From NCBI GenBank assembly GCA_900771085.1, contig CAAGMR010000035.1, forward strand, positions 1 through 6,587: a stretch of DNA of 6,587 nucleotides, in the 5' to 3' direction. Source of the DNA: Clostridia bacterium (GTDB taxonomy: Bacteria; Bacillota; Clostridia; Oscillospirales; Acutalibacteraceae). Below are positions 4,184 through 6,587 of the stretch, in pieces; within the stretch, counting starts at the first letter, position 1; each line of letters starts with the position of its first letter. A model generated the notes under the pieces. It had not been told where the DNA came from, searched no databases, and saw only the letters and a list, made by a program, of their open reading frames with translations. A program made the position numbers and the translations under genes.

Positions 4184-6587
4184 ATGGCAACTGAACTTAC
4201 AAAGCAGGAGTTTAAACAGGAGCTTGATTCCAAGCTTACACATGTTTTTGGCGTAACTCCGGATGAAGCATCAAACGACCAGTACTACAAAGCGGTCTCT
4301 CTCATCTGTAAGGATTTCCTTAACAAGGATTTTTATGATTTCAGACACACTGTCCACCAGTCTGAAGACACAAAAACTGTCTATTATCTCTGCATGGAAT
4401 TCCTTATGGGACGTTCTCTCAAGAATGCCCTTTACAATATGAACCTCACTTCTGTTGCAACAGAAGTTCTTGCAGATTATGGTATAAAAATCGAAAAGCT
4501 CTACGAATGTGAGCCGGATGCCGGCCTCGGCAACGGCGGTCTCGGCAGACTTGCAGCCTGCTACCTCGATGGTCTTGCAAATGGCGGATACTCTTCAATG
4601 GGCTACGGCATTCTCTACGAATATGGCATTTTCAAGCAGAAAATTGTCGATGGCTGGCAGACTGAACTTCCGGACTTCTGGCTTCCGGGCGGCGATATCT
4701 GGCTTACAGCCAAGCCGGACGAAGCCTTTAACGTAGAATTCGGAGGCAAGATAGAAAACATCTGGCAGGACGGATACTACATTGCAAAAACAACAGATGC
4801 CTCATCTGTTATCGCAATTCCTTATGATATGTACATCCCCGGAAAGGACGGCAGCGGTGTTGCTGTTCTCAGACTCTGGAAAGCAAAAGCTCCGGGCTTT
4901 GATATGAGCCTCTTCAACCAGGGTGATTACATCCGTGCAGTTGAAAAGCAGGCTATGGCTGAAGCTATCTGCAAGGTCCTCTACCCTGCAGACAACCACC
5001 CTGAAGGAAAGATGCTCAGACTTCGTCAGCAGTACTTCCTCGTTTCTGCTTCTCTTCAGGATATTGTTCAGCGTCACCTGAGACATCACAAGACCCTTGA
5101 CTCTATTCCTCAGAAGCTTGCCATCCAGATTAACGATACTCACCCTGCTCTCGGCATCCCTGAACTCATGCGCATCTGCCTCGATGATTGCGGATACGGT
5201 TGGGATGAAGCATGGAGCATCGTAACAAAAACATTTGCATATACCAATCACACAGTAATGAAGGAAGCTCTCGAATGCTGGCCTGAAAACCTCTTCCGTG
5301 ATCTTCTTCCAAGAATTTATCAGATTGTAAAAGAAATAGATAACCGCTACCGCGCTTACATCTGGGATGTTACTCACGATGCCCGCAAGGTAGAAGACAT
5401 GGCTGTAATCTCAAACGGTATTGTAAGAATGGCTAACCTCTGTGTAGCAACCTGCCACAGTGTAAATGGTGTATCCGCTCTTCACAGTGAGATTCTCAAA
5501 AAGACAATCTTCTCCGATTATTACAGCTTAACTCCTGAGAAGTTCCTCAATGTAACCAACGGTATAGCTCACAGACGCTGGCTCTGCCAGTCTAACCCGG
5601 GTCTTACAAATCTCATCACCGACCTCATCGGTGATGGCTTTGTAAAGGATGCGAGCGAGCTCGAAAAGCTTAAAGCTTTTGCGGATGATACATCTGTACT
5701 CAAAGAGGTTGCAGATATCAAGAGAGCCAACAAGGAAACTTTCTCCAACTACATCCTGGAGAAGCAGGGCATCAGCATTGACCCTGACTCAATTTTCGAC
5801 GTTCAGGTTAAGCGTCTCCACGAGTACAAGAGACAGCACCTCAACGTATACGAAATCATCAGCAACTACCTCATGCTCAAGAGCAACCCTAATATGGATT
5901 TCGCTCCAAGAACTTACATCTTTGGTGCGAAGGCAGCATCAGGTTACTATATGGCAAAGAAGATAATAAGCCTCATCTGCAATTTTGCGGATATCGTCAA
6001 TAACGATCCTGATATCAGGGGCCGTATCAAGGTAATCTACATTGAGGATTACAACGTAAGTATGGCTGAGGCTCTTATGCCTGCATCAGAAATTTCAGAA
6101 CAGATTTCTCTTGCCGGAACAGAAGCTTCCGGTACAGGTAACATGAAGTTCATGATCAACGGTGCCATTACCCTTGGTACAATGGACGGCGCAAACGTTG
6201 AGATTTATGATGCTGTCGGCAGCGACAACATTGCAATCTTCGGTATGAAAACAGAAGAGGTTGACGCTCTTAAGCCTTCATACAACCCAAGCAATTACTT
6301 CATGACCAACGATGAACTCAAAGCAATCATTGAATTCATCGGCCGCGGAGTAAACGGAAACGACTTCCATGAGCTCGCAGGCAATATGATCAACAACGAC
6401 CCTTATATGGTTCTTGCTGACTTTGCAGATTACAAGAGAGTTCGTGAAAATCTCGTAAAGACATATGCCGACCGCGAAAAATGGAGCAGAATGTCTCTTA
6501 TGAACGTAGCAGGTTCAGGTATATTTGCAGCTGACAGAGCAGTTGAGGATTATGCTCGTGATATCTGGCATGTCAGCCCTGTTAAGA
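4184..6587 (+). CDS. glgP: Glycogen/starch/maltodextrin phosphorylase (GT35), 3' end outside window
   Basis: This enzyme splits alpha-1,4-glucan chains with phosphate, releasing glucose-1-phosphate in the cytosol for glycolysis; PLP is the cofactor. The frame is open for 801 codons to the right edge. Bacterial members are about 750-840 residues and the last visible residues (YARDIWHVSPVK) resemble the usual C-terminal end, so only a few codons are probably missing. Visible motifs are EPDAGLGNGGLGRLAACYLD (from E110), NDTHPAL (H320), TNHTV (H356, the position of rabbit His377), VKRLHEYKRQ (K543, R544, K549) and EASGTGNMKF with the PLP lysine K655. The K543, E647 and K655 positions keep the spacing of rabbit Lys568, Glu672 and Lys680. 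The N-terminus is short and lacks the animal phosphorylation segment, so it is probably not regulated by phosphorylation. The start ATG has AAAGGTGA 7-8 nt upstream. Whether glycogen or maltodextrin is the main substrate cannot be told, and no other glycogen genes are in view. Confidence 0.95.
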   Translation, partial: MATELTKQEFKQELDSKLTHVFGVTPDEASNDQYYKAVSLICKDFLNKDFYDFRHTVHQSEDTKTVYYLCMEFLMGRSLKNALYNMNLTSVATEVLADYGIKIEKLYECEPDAGLGNGGLGRLAACYLDGLANGGYSSMGYGILYEYGIFKQKIVDGWQTELPDFWLPGGDIWLTAKPDEAFNVEFGGKIENIWQDGYYIAKTTDASSVIAIPYDMYIPGKDGSGVAVLRLWKAKAPGFDMSLFNQGDYIRAVEKQAMAEAICKVLYPADNHPEGKMLRLRQQYFLVSASLQDIVQRHLRHHKTLDSIPQKLAIQINDTHPALGIPELMRICLDDCGYGWDEAWSIVTKTFAYTNHTVMKEALECWPENLFRDLLPRIYQIVKEIDNRYRAYIWDVTHDARKVEDMAVISNGIVRMANLCVATCHSVNGVSALHSEILKKTIFSDYYSLTPEKFLNVTNGIAHRRWLCQSNPGLTNLITDLIGDGFVKDASELEKLKAFADDTSVLKEVADIKRANKETFSNYILEKQGISIDPDSIFDVQVKRLHEYKRQHLNVYEIISNYLMLKSNPNMDFAPRTYIFGAKAASGYYMAKKIISLICNFADIVNNDPDIRGRIKVIYIEDYNVSMAEALMPASEISEQISLAGTEASGTGNMKFMINGAITLGTMDGANVEIYDAVGSDNIAIFGMKTEEVDALKPSYNPSNYFMTNDELKAIIEFIGRGVNGNDFHELAGNMINNDPYMVLADFADYKRVRENLVKTYADREKWSRMSLMNVAGSGIFAADRAVEDYARDIWHVSPVK

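Noticed and set aside
4802..5377. 191-codon minus-strand open frame
   Set aside because: It is antisense to the middle of the glycogen phosphorylase gene, whose conserved motifs cover this stretch. It has no promoter, ribosome binding site or recognisable domain.
5649..5966. 105-codon plus-strand open frame rich in Ser, Thr and Arg
   Set aside because: It is a shifted-frame shadow inside the phosphorylase gene, low in complexity and without a start context.
1..6587. Search for a novel defence, mobile or CRISPR-like system
   Set aside because: All long frames belong to four well-known enzyme families. I saw no direct-repeat array, transposase, integrase, toxin-antitoxin pair, reverse transcriptase or terminal inverted repeats.

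Overview
The window looks like chromosomal core DNA from a low-to-moderate-GC Gram-positive anaerobe, most likely a gut or rumen Clostridium-class bacterium (Lachnospiraceae or Oscillospiraceae type). The grounds are strong AGGAGG-type ribosome binding sites, sigma-A promoters, hairpin-plus-U-tract terminators after three of the four genes, a Clostridia-like rRNA leader motif, and fermentative and storage-carbon genes. The taxonomic call is inference from style, not from a marker gene.

Layout, left to right. Positions 1-136 hold a near-consensus promoter firing leftward off the window edge, followed by a structured leader with a boxA-like motif; this is probably the start of an rRNA operon whose 16S gene lies outside the window. 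Positions 165-188 are the terminator of the next gene, which also reads leftward: a PLP-dependent decarboxylase of the LysA (diaminopimelate decarboxylase) fold (206-1471). A perfect 12-bp terminator hairpin (1519-1546) separates it from an upstream leftward gene for an HSL-type alpha/beta hydrolase (1564-2529). A 224-bp divergent intergenic region (2530-2753) carries two back-to-back promoters with two abutting palindromes between them. Rightward from there is an iron-containing alcohol dehydrogenase (2754-4019) with its own terminator (4046-4073), then a glycogen/starch phosphorylase (4184 to beyond the right edge, 801 codons visible).

The genes do not form one operon. Each appears to have its own promoter and, where the 3' end is visible, its own terminator. 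There is a loose metabolic logic (phosphorylase releases glucose-1-phosphate from glycogen, alcohol dehydrogenase re-oxidises NADH in fermentation, the decarboxylase makes lysine), but nothing in the sequence shows they act together. I found no mobile element, CRISPR array, tRNA, defence system or broken gene. The points most worth a second look are regulatory: the tandem palindromes between the divergent genes, the structured alcohol dehydrogenase leader, a possible lysA promoter lying in the neighbouring terminator, and the rRNA-type promoter at the left edge. The LysA-like protein also departs from the usual family signature at several places.
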